A program made the position numbers and the translations under genes. The notes under the pieces are model-generated. The model ran no database searches, was not told the DNA's origin, and saw only the letters and a list, made by a program, of their open reading frames with translations. Below, one piece after another: positions 8,594 through 17,458 of a stretch of DNA of 28,781 bases. Source of the stretch: DAIOSQ01 sp036752465 (GTDB taxonomy: Bacteria > Pseudomonadota > Gammaproteobacteria > Legionellales > Legionellaceae); contig DAIOSQ010000006.1 of NCBI GenBank assembly GCA_036752465.1, positions 1 through 28,781 on the forward strand. Reading direction: 5' to 3'. Positions within the stretch are counted from its first letter, which is position 1. Each line of letters begins with the position of its first letter.

Positions 8594-9111
8594 TGGACAA
8601 ATATATCACCACCGTTGAACTGCAAAAAGAAAGTATGAAATTTTCTGCAGGCCACACCACAATTTTTTCTGCCACAGAGCGTGAGCCCTTACATGGCCAT
8701 ATGTATACTGTATATCTTGCGCTAGATACCTGGGTGGAAGCCAATGGGATGACCTTTGACTATCGCTATTACAAAAAACGCATTCACGAATTATGCCGGC
8801 AATTGAATCAGACTTTTTTAATGCCCGCCTATTCACCCCATTTAACCACAACAGAAGATGAACTTTATTATTATTTTACCTTTAATCACAAAAAGATCCC
8901 TTTTTTAAAAGAAGACGTCACGATCCTACCCGTGATCAATATCACCGTAGAAGAACTCTCACGGTGGCTACTTGAAACATTGATTGCGGATGAACAAGAA
9001 TTGCTCCGTCATCGTATCGAAAAAGTGGTGATTAAAGTCTTTTCTGCACCTGGTCAGGGTGCGAGTCATACTTGGCATCGAGCCAAAAACAAAACACCTA
9101 CTGCTTGCTAA
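8593..9111 (+). CDS. Divergent 6-pyruvoyl-tetrahydropterin synthase / QueD-like protein
   Basis: The T-fold PTPS/QueD family acts on 7,8-dihydroneopterin triphosphate, feeding tetrahydropterin or queuosine synthesis. The 172-residue product keeps the zinc triad: His21 in FSAGH, and His34 and His36 in LHGHMY. It also keeps GMTFDY (residues 52-57), matching GMVxDF. The usual catalytic Cys before LHGH is missing (EREPLHGH). The Asp-His pair of LDHxxLN reads LNQTFLM (Asn72, Gln73). The late pterin-anchoring Glu of VxxETP appears to be Ser151 in VFSAPGQGA. There is an insertion at about residues 78-115 before the TVEE motif. It shares TAATG with midA and is 14 bases from priA. It may use other chemistry or be a non-catalytic binder. 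Family membership is clear; activity is not. Confidence 0.8.
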   Translation: MDKYITTVELQKESMKFSAGHTTIFSATEREPLHGHMYTVYLALDTWVEANGMTFDYRYYKKRIHELCRQLNQTFLMPAYSPHLTTTEDELYYYFTFNHKKIPFLKEDVTILPVINITVEELSRWLLETLIADEQELLRHRIEKVVIKVFSAPGQGASHTWHRAKNKTPTAC

Positions 9112-9125
9112 TGCACTGACGCATC

Positions 9126-11379
9126 ATGACCGTAACCCACCTATCTACCGAGGCAACACCTGTGCCACAGCGCGCAGAGGATGGCGTAGCCACAGTCGTG
9201 CAAATGGCTTGCAAAATTAGCATACCGCATACGTATCGCGATCATTACGATTATCACCTGCATCCAGATGCGCCTGTCGTAGGCGCAAGAGTGCTGGTTC
9301 CTTTTCGCAACAAAGCCACTCAGCTAGGTATAGTCGTAGGCTTTGGACCACTTGAAAAACCTGGCATGCAATTAAAAAACATTGCCGAAGTTCTTGATAA
9401 AAACGCACTCATACCGCAATCATTGCTGGATTTATGTCGCTGGGTCAGCCGTTATTACCATGCGCCATTATCAGAAGTCTTAGCGCTGGCACTGCCAAAA
9501 TTTTATCGCCGCGGTGATGCTAAAGCTGTGATAGAACCAGATATTTATTACCAATTAACCTGTAGTCTGACCACAGCTGAACAACAGTTGAAAAAACGCG
9601 CGTATCGCCAACTCGAACTGGTGATTTGGCTGACACAACACAAAATTCAAACGAAAAGAGCCATATTAGCTGCAGGCTTCAGCCATAGCACCTTATCGGC
9701 TTTGTTAGCGCAACAGATGGTTGGCCCCGCCAAACATACCGAAGCACGCATAGCTTTAGAACCAGGCTTAAGCCTCAATTTGGCCCAAACTGAAGCGGTC
9801 GCCAGCATTCAGCGCAGCTTAGGGGGCTACCAATGTCATTTACTCTATGGCGTCACTGGCAGCGGCAAGACCGAAGTCTATTTGCAGGTCATTGCCACCG
9901 TGCTTGCTCAGCAAAAACAAGTCTTAGTGCTGGTTCCGGAAATTGGCTTAACCCCACAATTGCTGGCGCGCTTTCGGGCACGCTTTCACCAACCCATGCT
10001 GGTGATTCACTCACAGTTAACTGACAAAGCACGCCAATTGGCTTGGCAACGTGCTGCCGATGGCACCGTGCAACTGGTGATTGGCACTCGTTCGGCAGTA
10101 TTTGCGCCATTGTGCCAATTGGGGCTTATCATCATCGATGAAGAACATGATTACTCTTTAAAGCAAATGCATGGGGTGCATTATTTTGCCAGAGATACTG
10201 CGCTGATGCGGGCCCATATGTCGCAGATTCCGATTATACTCGGCTCCGCCACACCCAGCCTAGAAAGTCTTTACAATTGCTTGTGCAAAAAATACCAATT
10301 ATTGCGCCTACCAAATAAAGCCCTTAATCAAACCCCTCTGTTGTATCAAATACTTGATATACGCAATCAAACGTTACAAGAAGGTTTGGCCGCGCAGAGC
10401 ATTGCCTTGATCAAACAACATGTGGCGCGTGACAATCAAGTGCTGATTTTTATCAACCGCCGGGGCTTTGCCCCAGTGCTGCTGTGTCATCAGTGTGGTT
10501 GGATGGTAGATTGTCTTGCTTGTGATAGTCATCTCACCCTACATAAACAAAAAGGACGTATGATCTGTCATCACTGCGGACTGATGCAACGCATTCCACC
10601 CGCATGTCAGCACTGCGCAGCCCACCAGCTGGTGGCCGTGGGCACAGGCACCCAGCGGGTNNNNNNNNNNACACGAGTATTTAAGCACCTTGTTTGCCGC
10701 CGACATAATTAGCCGCATTGACCGTGACAGCATTCGGAACAAACATACGCTTGAAGATAGTTTGGCCGCAATCGCCAATCAACAAACAAAAATTATTATT
10801 GGGACACAAATGCTGGCCAAAGGGCACCATTTTCCGAGATTAACACTGGTTGTAATTGTCGATGCCGATAATGGTTTTTATAATCAAGATTTTCGTGCCC
10901 TAGAACAGCTGGGTCAACTGCTTATCCAAGTATCAGGACGTGCTGGTCGTGCTGAGCACCCAGGACAGGTGATTATTCAAACGCATCAACCCGATCATCC
11001 CATGCTAAACATGCTGGTACAACGCGGCTACGAAGCGTTTGCACATAGTTTATTACAAACGCGCCAGGAAGCTCATCTGCCTCCATACTGTTTTCTGGCC
11101 TTGCTGCGGATCGAAGGACGCCAGCAAGACCTGCTACTGCAAATACTCCAAACGCTGAAACAACGGTTAAATTTGCCAAGCAACATGCTGCTTGGGCCAG
11201 CACCCGCGCCATTGTCCCGCAAAGCAAATCTGCATCGCATGCAATTATTGTTAAAAACCACCACGCGCAAACAGCGCGATGAACTATTGGCTCATATCCG
11301 CCAATGGTTCTCAGCACAAGCTAACACAACAGCCGGCACACGCTGGTACTTGGATGTCGATCCACTAGATTTGTCTTAG
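9126..11379 (+). CDS. priA: Primosomal replication restart helicase PriA
   Basis: PriA is a 3'-5' helicase that recognises stalled forks and loads the primosome. The N-terminal DNA-binding domain contains VGARVLVPFRNKATQLGIVV (about 52-71). Walker A is GVTGSGKT (242-249) and Walker B is IIIDEEHDYS (335-344). Eight cysteines at 454, 457, 463, 466, 481, 484, 494 and 497 form the two zinc sites. The C-terminal helicase lobe has GTQMLAKGHHFP and QVSGRAGRA, and the end WYLDVDPLDLS is typical. A 10-N run at 10661-10670 splits the frame. With the Ns removed, the whole gene is 748 codons in one frame, and the junction reads GTQRVHEYLSTLF, as in relatives. So the gene is intact. The start is uncertain: ATG 9126 gives about 26 extra N-terminal residues and lacks a ribosome site; ATG 9204 is possible. 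Confidence 0.93.
10661..10670. other. 10-N run inside priA, probably a zero-length join
   Basis: Removing the ten Ns joins GT to A to make a Val codon and restores one open frame through the helicase domain. The spacing between GTQR and ISRIDRD becomes the same 16 residues as my recollection of E. coli PriA (GTEQ to ISRIDRD). Confidence 0.85.
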
Positions 11380-11404
11380 TCACCTACCGTCGCTGGTTAT
11401 CCTG

Positions 11405-11488
11405 AAAAACGCAGTTGCGATCGTCGCGAGCCGTCAAGATGTATTGAAGATACAGATTGACGACGTAGTAGATGAAAACTGCGTTTTT
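11405..11488. terminator. Long inverted repeat between convergent priA and hydrolase genes (possible bidirectional terminator or repeat element)
   Basis: AAAAACGCAGTT at 11405-11416 is perfectly repeated in inverse as AACTGCGTTTTT at 11477-11488. The 60 bases between contain a shorter inverted pair (CGTCAA / TTGACG). Each outer arm ends in a run of T on its own strand, and the element lies exactly between two converging genes. That fits a two-way terminator. The wide spacing is unusual for one and could equally mark a small palindromic repeat element. Confidence 0.5.
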
Positions 11489-11492
11489 GGGT

Positions 11493-12338
11493 TTAGATGA
11501 GCCAATTGCTAATGATGGCAATTTCCTGCGGATACATCAACGATACCGGGTGCGTCATATGTGCAATCTCCACCAGCTGCAAAGTAGGCTGCAATTGTTG
11601 CATCTTAGCCACAGTGTCCGCTGTCAAAACATCTGAGCGCGCAGCGTGCAACAACAAGATTGGACACGTTAGCATGCACCACAGCGGCCATAACGGCACG
11701 TTATGGTTGGCAGCCAAGATCACGTTGGTTGTGATTTTCGGATCATAGGCTAAATGATAGCGCTGATCTTCTGTTTGTTTGACCGCGTTCTGGGCGAGCC
11801 GTTGCCATTGTGCGGCGGTTAACTCGGCATAACTTGCATATGTTTTTTGTAAGTAGCGCTCAACCGTTTTCAGGTCACCAAAGGTACGCTGACTGCCCTT
11901 TTCACTATAGGCAATGATCCTAAGCAAAGCCTCGCGGGCGACATATGGACCGATATCATTCAAAATCAGTCGTTTGACTGGAGAGTTTTCCATCACCGCC
12001 AGCGCCATACCAATGATGCCGCCCATAGAAGTCCCCAAAAAATCAAGCTCGGTAATACCCAACTGCGTCAGTAACATCATAAGATCAGCAATATAGGTGT
12101 GCGTGGCATAATCCTGCGCGTCAGTTAAATAGTCGCTTAGGCCCCGCCCCACCATATCAGGACAAAGTACGCGATACTTAGAGGACAATGCGGTTGCCAG
12201 ATCATCAAAATCACGCCCGTTGCGTAATAACCCATGGACACACAGCAGCACCTTGGGATTATCTGCGTCGCCCCACTCATAGTAGGTCATCTGATGAACC
12301 CCTTGGCTATCTGTTCCCATCACATGATTGGTTCGCAT
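11493..12338 (-). CDS. Alpha/beta hydrolase
   Basis: This 281-residue product has the alpha/beta hydrolase fold with a serine catalytic triad. It shows an HGLLRN oxyanion region (35-40), PDMVGRGLSDY (60-70), the nucleophile elbow GTSMGG (Ser104), the acid Asp236 in AARSDVLT, and His263 in MTHPVSLM (His260 is the other candidate). The start is ATG 12338 because AGGAG lies about 9 bases upstream. An upstream in-frame ATG at 12446 lacks such a site. No signal peptide is visible, so it is probably cytoplasmic. Esters are the likely substrates, but the sequence does not identify which. It stands alone, convergent with priA, and lies downstream of atpC on the same strand across 279 bases containing a terminator-like hairpin. 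Confidence 0.85.
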   Translation of the reverse strand: MRTNHVMGTDSQGVHQMTYYEWGDADNPKVLLCVHGLLRNGRDFDDLATALSSKYRVLCPDMVGRGLSDYLTDAQDYATHTYIADLMMLLTQLGITELDFLGTSMGGIIGMALAVMENSPVKRLILNDIGPYVAREALLRIIAYSEKGSQRTFGDLKTVERYLQKTYASYAELTAAQWQRLAQNAVKQTEDQRYHLAYDPKITTNVILAANHNVPLWPLWCMLTCPILLLHAARSDVLTADTVAKMQQLQPTLQLVEIAHMTHPVSLMYPQEIAIISNWLI

Positions 12339-12458
12339 CAAAATGAGCTCCTGGCTGACTGAAAAAAGTTTCTGCTGATGTGTGATGACGAGATACGAGT
12401 GACTTACGGATGATTCAGGTTGTGGATGTTCGTACCTTAAGCCCAACAGTGGATATTT

Positions 12459-12473
12459 TGAACCCTGGGTTCA
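12459..12473. promoter_or_regulatory. 15-bp perfect palindrome upstream of the hydrolase gene
   Basis: TGAACCCTGGGTTCA is self-complementary around a central T. It sits about 120 bases upstream of the hydrolase start at 12338 and could be an operator for a dimeric regulator. No function is known from the sequence alone. The rest of 12339-12617 shows no convincing coding region. Confidence 0.35.
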
Positions 12474-12570
12474 GGTGGGTTGCGAATGTGTTGGATCAGG
12501 ATGACCTGTATGCATTTGGCCATACACAACACCAACAACAAAATGCTACCCTATATAAGCGTATTGGTTC

Positions 12571-12594
12571 AAAAAAATACACTGCTGGGTATTT
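12571..12594 (-). terminator. Probable rho-independent terminator of the atp operon
   Basis: Read on the minus strand, AAATAC and GTATTT form a 6-bp stem around an 8-base loop, followed at once by a run of T. It lies about 25 bases after the atpC stop, where an operon terminator is expected. The stem is AT-rich and short, so termination may be partial. Confidence 0.5.
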
Positions 12595-12617
12595 GATTGT
12601 AACACCAATAGGTAGGA

Positions 12618-13040
12618 CTATTTCAAGTATTTTCTGGCTTTTTTGATCGCGCGAATTTGTGCTGCTGCGCGTGCCAGCTCAGCCGCTGCTACCGAATAAT
12701 CAAACTCCTCGTCTTTTTTGGCCATACACGCTTCAGCCTTGGCTTTTGCGGCAATGGCGGCAGCCTCATCTAGAGAGTCCGCGCGCTCAGCTTCATCCGC
12801 AAGAATGGTGACACAAAAAGCCTGCACTTCGAGGAGACCTCCCGACAAATAGTAGACCTCTTTAAGTCCTCCTGGCAGCGTCAAACAAACCTCGCCCGGC
12901 TTCAACAGGGTTAATAACGGCGCATGGCCGGGTGAGATACCAAGCTCGCCCAAAGCGCCCGTGGCAACCACCATTTCCGCCACACCAGAGAAAATGGGTT
13001 TTTCCGCACTGACAATTTCTACTTGGGTTGTGATTGGCAC
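12618..13040 (-). CDS. atpC: ATP synthase F1 epsilon subunit
   Basis: Epsilon is the central-stalk subunit that couples rotation and inhibits ATP hydrolysis. The N-terminal beta-barrel carries VEIVSAEKPIFSG, GELGISPGHAPLLT and YYLSGGLLEV, and a helical C-terminal hairpin follows. GTG 13040 is chosen because GAGGAG lies about 7 bases upstream. It gives a product of about 140 residues whose MPITTQVEIVSAE aligns end to end with the E. coli start. A GTG at 13055, overlapping the atpD stop, would add five residues. It is the last gene of the atp operon. Confidence 0.95.
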   Translation of the reverse strand: MPITTQVEIVSAEKPIFSGVAEMVVATGALGELGISPGHAPLLTLLKPGEVCLTLPGGLKEVYYLSGGLLEVQAFCVTILADEAERADSLDEAAAIAAKAKAEACMAKKDEEFDYSVAAAELARAAAQIRAIKKARKYLK

Positions 13041-13051
13041 GACAACACTCC

Positions 13052-14431
13052 TCACAGTTGTTTGGCTTTGGCGATAACTTCTTCTATCCCACCGACCATA
13101 TAAAATGCTTGCTCTGGAAGATCATCATATTCACCGGCAAGAATGCCTTGGAAGCCTTGAATTGTCTCTTTCAGAGAAACATATTTGCCAGGCGCACCCG
13201 TGAACACTTCAGCAACAAAGAAAGGTTGCGATAAGAAGCGCTGAATTTTACGCGCACGTGAAACTACCCGTTTGTCTTCTTCTGAAAGCTCATCCATACC
13301 TAAGATAGCAATGATATCCTTCAGTTCTTTATAGCGTTGCAGTGTTTGTTGAACACGACGCGCGGTATCATAATGCTCCTGACCTACCACCAAAGGATCG
13401 AGTTGACGCGAAGTGGAGTCTAGCGGATCCACCGCTGGATATATGCCCAACTCCGCAATTTGACGCGACAATACGACCGTGGCATCCAAGTGCGCGAAAG
13501 TGGTAGCAGGCGAAGGATCGGTTAAATCATCTGCTGGTACATAGACCGCCTGGATCGAAGTAATCGAACCGGTTTTGGTAGAAGTGATGCGCTCCTGTAA
13601 CATGCCCATTTCTTCTGCTAAGGTCGGTTGATACCCCACCGCTGATGGCATACGACCCAGCAATGCAGATACTTCCACACCTGCCAAGGTATAGCGATAA
13701 ATATTATCGATGAACAACAGCACATCACGACCTTCGTCACGGAACTTTTCGGCAATGGTCAGGCCTGTCAATGCCACGCGCAAGCGGTTACCTGGCGGCT
13801 CGTTCATTTGACCGTATACCAAAGATACCTTATCAAGCACGTTGGAGTCTTTCATTTCGTGGTAGAAATCATTGCCTTCACGGGTACGTTCACCCACACC
13901 GGCAAACACAGAGTAGCCGCTATGCTCGATTGCAATATTACGAATAAGTTCCATCATATTGACTGTTTTACCAACACCGGCACCACCAAATAGACCAACT
14001 TTACCGCCCTTAGCAAACGGACACAGCAGATCAATAACCTTAATCCCGGTTTCAAGCAGTTCCTGACCACCTGCTTGATCTTCATAACTGGGAGCTTGGC
14101 GATGAATGGACCAAAGTTCATCGCATTCAATCGGACCGGCATCATCGACTGGCCTACCGAGCACATCCATAATGCGCCCAAGGGTTTGGGTACCCACAGG
14201 CACCTTGATAGGTTCAGCCGTGTTGGTCACTTCAATACCACGTTTCAAGCCATCGGTAGTACCCATGGCGATGGTGCGCACCACACCGTCTCCCAGCTGT
14301 TGCTGCACTTCAAACACCAGCTCACCTTTGACTTCAGTCAAAGCATCATTAATTTTGGGCACATGGTCTTTGGGAAACTCAACATCAACTACCGCACCAA
14401 TTACTTGAACAACTGTTCCGACACTCATCAT
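13052..14431 (-). CDS. atpD: ATP synthase F1 beta subunit
   Basis: Beta is the catalytic F1 subunit where ADP and phosphate become ATP. It is nearly identical in layout to E. coli AtpD. Walker A is GGAGVGKT near residue 151. GERTREGNDFYHEM, the MPSAVGYQPTLAEEMG block and the DELSEED loop (in MDELSEEDKR) are all present. Length is 458-459 residues, the family norm. Tandem ATGs occur at 14431 and 14428; AGAGGA upstream gives better spacing to the second. The gene is 8 bases after atpG, and its stop abuts atpC. Confidence 0.98.
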   Translation of the reverse strand: MMSVGTVVQVIGAVVDVEFPKDHVPKINDALTEVKGELVFEVQQQLGDGVVRTIAMGTTDGLKRGIEVTNTAEPIKVPVGTQTLGRIMDVLGRPVDDAGPIECDELWSIHRQAPSYEDQAGGQELLETGIKVIDLLCPFAKGGKVGLFGGAGVGKTVNMMELIRNIAIEHSGYSVFAGVGERTREGNDFYHEMKDSNVLDKVSLVYGQMNEPPGNRLRVALTGLTIAEKFRDEGRDVLLFIDNIYRYTLAGVEVSALLGRMPSAVGYQPTLAEEMGMLQERITSTKTGSITSIQAVYVPADDLTDPSPATTFAHLDATVVLSRQIAELGIYPAVDPLDSTSRQLDPLVVGQEHYDTARRVQQTLQRYKELKDIIAILGMDELSEEDKRVVSRARKIQRFLSQPFFVAEVFTGAPGKYVSLKETIQGFQGILAGEYDDLPEQAFYMVGGIEEVIAKAKQL

Positions 14432-14439
14432 TTGTCCTC

Positions 14440-15306
14440 TTATATTGCATCTGCACCACCGACAATCTCTGCCAACTCTTGGGTAATGGCAGCTTGTCGC
14501 GCTTTGTTATACGCCAATTGAAATTCTTTAATCAATTCGCCTGCATTGTCTGTCGCACTTTTCATCGCAATCATTTTAGCTGCTTGTTCGCAAGCAATAT
14601 TTTCAATGACGCCCTGATACACCTGTAGCTCTATGTAGCGCTCTAGCAAATCATCCAGCAACTCTTTAGCATCTGGCTCATAGATATAATCCCAGTGGTG
14701 ACCCAGCACCGCAGTGTCTTGGTCAGCCAGAGGCAAGGGTAGCAATTGTTTCAACAGTGGTTTTTGTGTCATGGTGTTGATGAATTCGTTAGAAATAATA
14801 TGCAAGGCATCAATTTCATGCTGATAAAATGCATCTAACATCACTTTCACCGCGCCTAATAGATCCCCCATGCTGGGCGTGTCACCCAACTGATCCAGAC
14901 TGGCCACAACTCGGCCACCAGCTCGTTTAAAAAAAGCCATACCCTTACGGCCCAGCACACACACGTCAATTTCCTTACCAGCCTCATGCCAAGGACGCAT
15001 CAACGCTACCGTTTCGCGCAATAAATTGACATTCAAACCACCACACAACCCTCTATCCGTAGTCACTACAATTAAACCGATACGCTTGATCTCCCGATTC
15101 AGCAGAAACGGATGTCTATATTCAGATTTCGCACGCGCAATATGTTTGACCACATCATAGAGTTTGCTCGCATACGGCTTAGACGCACGCATTCTTTCTT
15201 GCGTTTTGCGCATTTTGCTCGCGGCAACCATTTCCATAGCACGCGTGATTTTTTGCGTATTTTTGATGCTCGCTATTTTAGAACGGATCTCTTTCGCTCC
15301 AGCCAT
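14440..15306 (-). CDS. atpG: ATP synthase F1 gamma subunit
   Basis: Gamma is the rotating central shaft of F1. The 288-residue protein opens with the conserved coiled helix GAKEIRSKIASIKNTQKITR and AMEMVAASKM. It has TTDRGLCGGLNVNL in the middle and closes with the C-terminal helix YNKARQAAITQELAEIVGGA. The length equals the usual proteobacterial gamma. It is preceded by atpA (27 bases) and followed by atpD (8 bases). Confidence 0.97.
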   Translation of the reverse strand: MAGAKEIRSKIASIKNTQKITRAMEMVAASKMRKTQERMRASKPYASKLYDVVKHIARAKSEYRHPFLLNREIKRIGLIVVTTDRGLCGGLNVNLLRETVALMRPWHEAGKEIDVCVLGRKGMAFFKRAGGRVVASLDQLGDTPSMGDLLGAVKVMLDAFYQHEIDALHIISNEFINTMTQKPLLKQLLPLPLADQDTAVLGHHWDYIYEPDAKELLDDLLERYIELQVYQGVIENIACEQAAKMIAMKSATDNAGELIKEFQLAYNKARQAAITQELAEIVGGADAI

Positions 15307-15333
15307 AATCTTGCTTCGCCTTATAGTCTAGGG

Positions 15334-16890
15334 TTACCAGCTGCCTGACTTTTTAAAGTCTTCAACTGCTTGTTTCAGGCCAGCTTCAATGGCATCGTCG
15401 TAAGCACCTGAATGATTGATTTTTTCTAGCAGACCACTGCTGTTGGCGCGCACATAAGCTTGCACTGCCCGTTCAAAGGCACTGACCTCTGCCACTGGCA
15501 CATCATCCAGAAAGCCTTTATCCACAATAAACAGCGATAAAGCCATCTCAGCCACGGAAAAAGGCGCATATTGTTTCTGCTTCATAATTTCGGTAATTCT
15601 CTGGCCACGCTCCAGCTGTTTACGGGTAGCATCATCTAGATCTGAGGCAAATTGCGAGAAAGCCTCTAGCTCTCTAAACTGTGCCAACGCCAGTCGTGTC
15701 CCACCACCGAGCTTTTTCATGATTTTGGTCTGTGCGGCACCACCCACTCGCGAAACTGACAAGCCAGAATTAATGGCCGGCCGTACCCCAGAATTAAACA
15801 AGTCGACATCAAGAAATATCTGGCCATCGGTGATGGAAATCACGTTGGTCGGGACGAACGCAGATACGTCACCGGCTTGCGTTTCAATAATTGGCAGCGC
15901 CGTCAATGATCCTGTTTTGCCGGTGACCTCGCCGTTGGTCAAGCGCGCAACCTCATCGGCGTTGATCCGTGCGGCACGCTCTAGCAAACGCGAGTGCAAA
16001 TAAAAAATGTCCCCAGGATAAGCTTCCCGGCCTGGCGGGCGCCGAAGTAAAAGTGAGATTTGTCGATAAGCCCATGCTTGCTTGGTCAAGTCATCATAGA
16101 CAATCAAAGCATCTTCACCGCGTTCCATGAAATACTCACCCATGGCACAACCAGCATATGGCGCAATAAATTGTAACGCAGCCGAATCCGCGGCACCGGC
16201 AACTACCACGATGGTATGCGCCATTGCACCGTTTTCTTCCAGTTTACGGACAATGGTTGCCACTGAAGAAGCTTTTTGGCCGATGGCGACATAAATGCAC
16301 TTTACCCCAGTATTTTTTTGGTTGATGATGGCATCGATGGCTATGGCGGTTTTGCCTGTCTGGCGATCACCAATGATCAGCTCACGCTGACCGCGACCTA
16401 CGGGTATCATGGCATCAATTGCCTTCAATCCGGTTTGTACCGGTTGATCAACCGATTTGCGTTTGATCACCCCTTTGGCAGGTCTTTCGATTGGGTATAG
16501 TTGCTGTGCATGGGTAGGTCCTTTGCCATCTATGGGGTTGCCCATCGCATCCACCACCCGACCCAAGAGCGCATCACCAACGGGCACCTCCAAGATGCGG
16601 CCTGTACATTTGCCTTTTTGTCCTTCAGAAAGCCCTGTGGCGTTTCCTAGGATAACCGCACCGACCGAATCGCGCTCTAAATTTAATGCCAACCCAAATA
16701 TACCACCGGGAAATTCTATCATTTCGCCCTGCATCACATCCGCCAAACCATGCAGACGTACAATACCATCTTTGAGGCTAACAATTGTACCCTCATTGCG
16801 GGCTTCTGAGCGAACTTCAAATGACTCTAATTTATCCTTGATCAGCGCGCTGATTTCGGATGGATTTAATGCTACTTGTATTGTTGACAT
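15334..16890 (-). CDS. atpA: ATP synthase F1 alpha subunit
   Basis: Alpha is the non-catalytic nucleotide-binding subunit alternating with beta in the F1 hexamer. Walker A is GDRQTGKT near residue 170. PGREAYPGDIFYLHSRLLER and the arginine-finger region NSGLSVSRVGGAAQ are present. Length is 518 residues, against about 513 in E. coli. ATG 16890 has AGGGGAT about 8 bases upstream. Together with atpD it proves a complete F1 head. Confidence 0.98.
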   Translation of the reverse strand: MSTIQVALNPSEISALIKDKLESFEVRSEARNEGTIVSLKDGIVRLHGLADVMQGEMIEFPGGIFGLALNLERDSVGAVILGNATGLSEGQKGKCTGRILEVPVGDALLGRVVDAMGNPIDGKGPTHAQQLYPIERPAKGVIKRKSVDQPVQTGLKAIDAMIPVGRGQRELIIGDRQTGKTAIAIDAIINQKNTGVKCIYVAIGQKASSVATIVRKLEENGAMAHTIVVVAGAADSAALQFIAPYAGCAMGEYFMERGEDALIVYDDLTKQAWAYRQISLLLRRPPGREAYPGDIFYLHSRLLERAARINADEVARLTNGEVTGKTGSLTALPIIETQAGDVSAFVPTNVISITDGQIFLDVDLFNSGVRPAINSGLSVSRVGGAAQTKIMKKLGGGTRLALAQFRELEAFSQFASDLDDATRKQLERGQRITEIMKQKQYAPFSVAEMALSLFIVDKGFLDDVPVAEVSAFERAVQAYVRANSSGLLEKINHSGAYDDAIEAGLKQAVEDFKKSGSW

Positions 16891-16908
16891 GGAATATATC
16901 CCCTGAAT

Positions 16909-17457
16909 TTATGCGAGCAATTCAGCTTGAAGTTGATTAAGCTTGCCTCGCACTGAACCATCAATTACTAAGTCTCCTGCAGTAATAACAGCACCTCCCA
17001 TCAAACTAGGATCGACGCTAACATGCAATTTAATTTCTCGTTGTAACCGTGCTTTGAGCGCCACGGAGATTTTGTGCTCTGCCGCAGCACTGAGCTTGTC
17101 GTAGCTGCGTACAACAACGGCGAGGGTTTTTTCATGGTCTGCTCGCATCGACTCATACTGTACCCATATTTCGGTCATAATTGGCAGCCGTTTGTTATGC
17201 GCCAGAACATGAATAAGATGAGAGATGGTGGTGCTGGTCGCTCCAGCCATTTCAGGACCAAACAAGGACAGCAACAAATCGTGTTGCATCGCCAAAGACA
17301 CTTCCGGATTTTCCAGAAAGTCACCAACCTCAGGCATAGAAATTACTTGCGACAAGGCATTTAGAATGTCCGACCAAGTAGCGAGTGCGCGTTCTGCACA
17401 AGCATGCTCAAACACGGCTCTTGCATAAGGCCTTGCTACTGTTGAATTATCTGCCAT
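16909..17457 (-). CDS. atpH: ATP synthase F1 delta subunit
   Basis: Delta links the top of F1 to the peripheral b stalk. The 182-residue product has the family start VARPYARAVFEHA and the C-terminal DPSLMGGAVITAGDLVIDGSV typical of delta/OSCP proteins. It starts one base after the atpF stop, so translation is probably coupled. It lies 18 bases before atpA. Confidence 0.96.
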   Translation of the reverse strand: MADNSTVARPYARAVFEHACAERALATWSDILNALSQVISMPEVGDFLENPEVSLAMQHDLLLSLFGPEMAGATSTTISHLIHVLAHNKRLPIMTEIWVQYESMRADHEKTLAVVVRSYDKLSAAAEHKISVALKARLQREIKLHVSVDPSLMGGAVITAGDLVIDGSVRGKLNQLQAELLA

Positions 17458-17458
17458 T

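Noticed and set aside
12410..12646. Plus-strand 78-residue open frame between the hydrolase and atpC
   Set aside because: It lacks a ribosome site, overlaps both the hydrolase upstream region and the atpC end, and the product resembles nothing.
13248..13268. CACGTGAAAC half-match to the parS site of ParB
   Set aside because: Only one half of the 16-base palindrome fits; the other arm mismatches, and it lies inside conserved atpD coding sequence.
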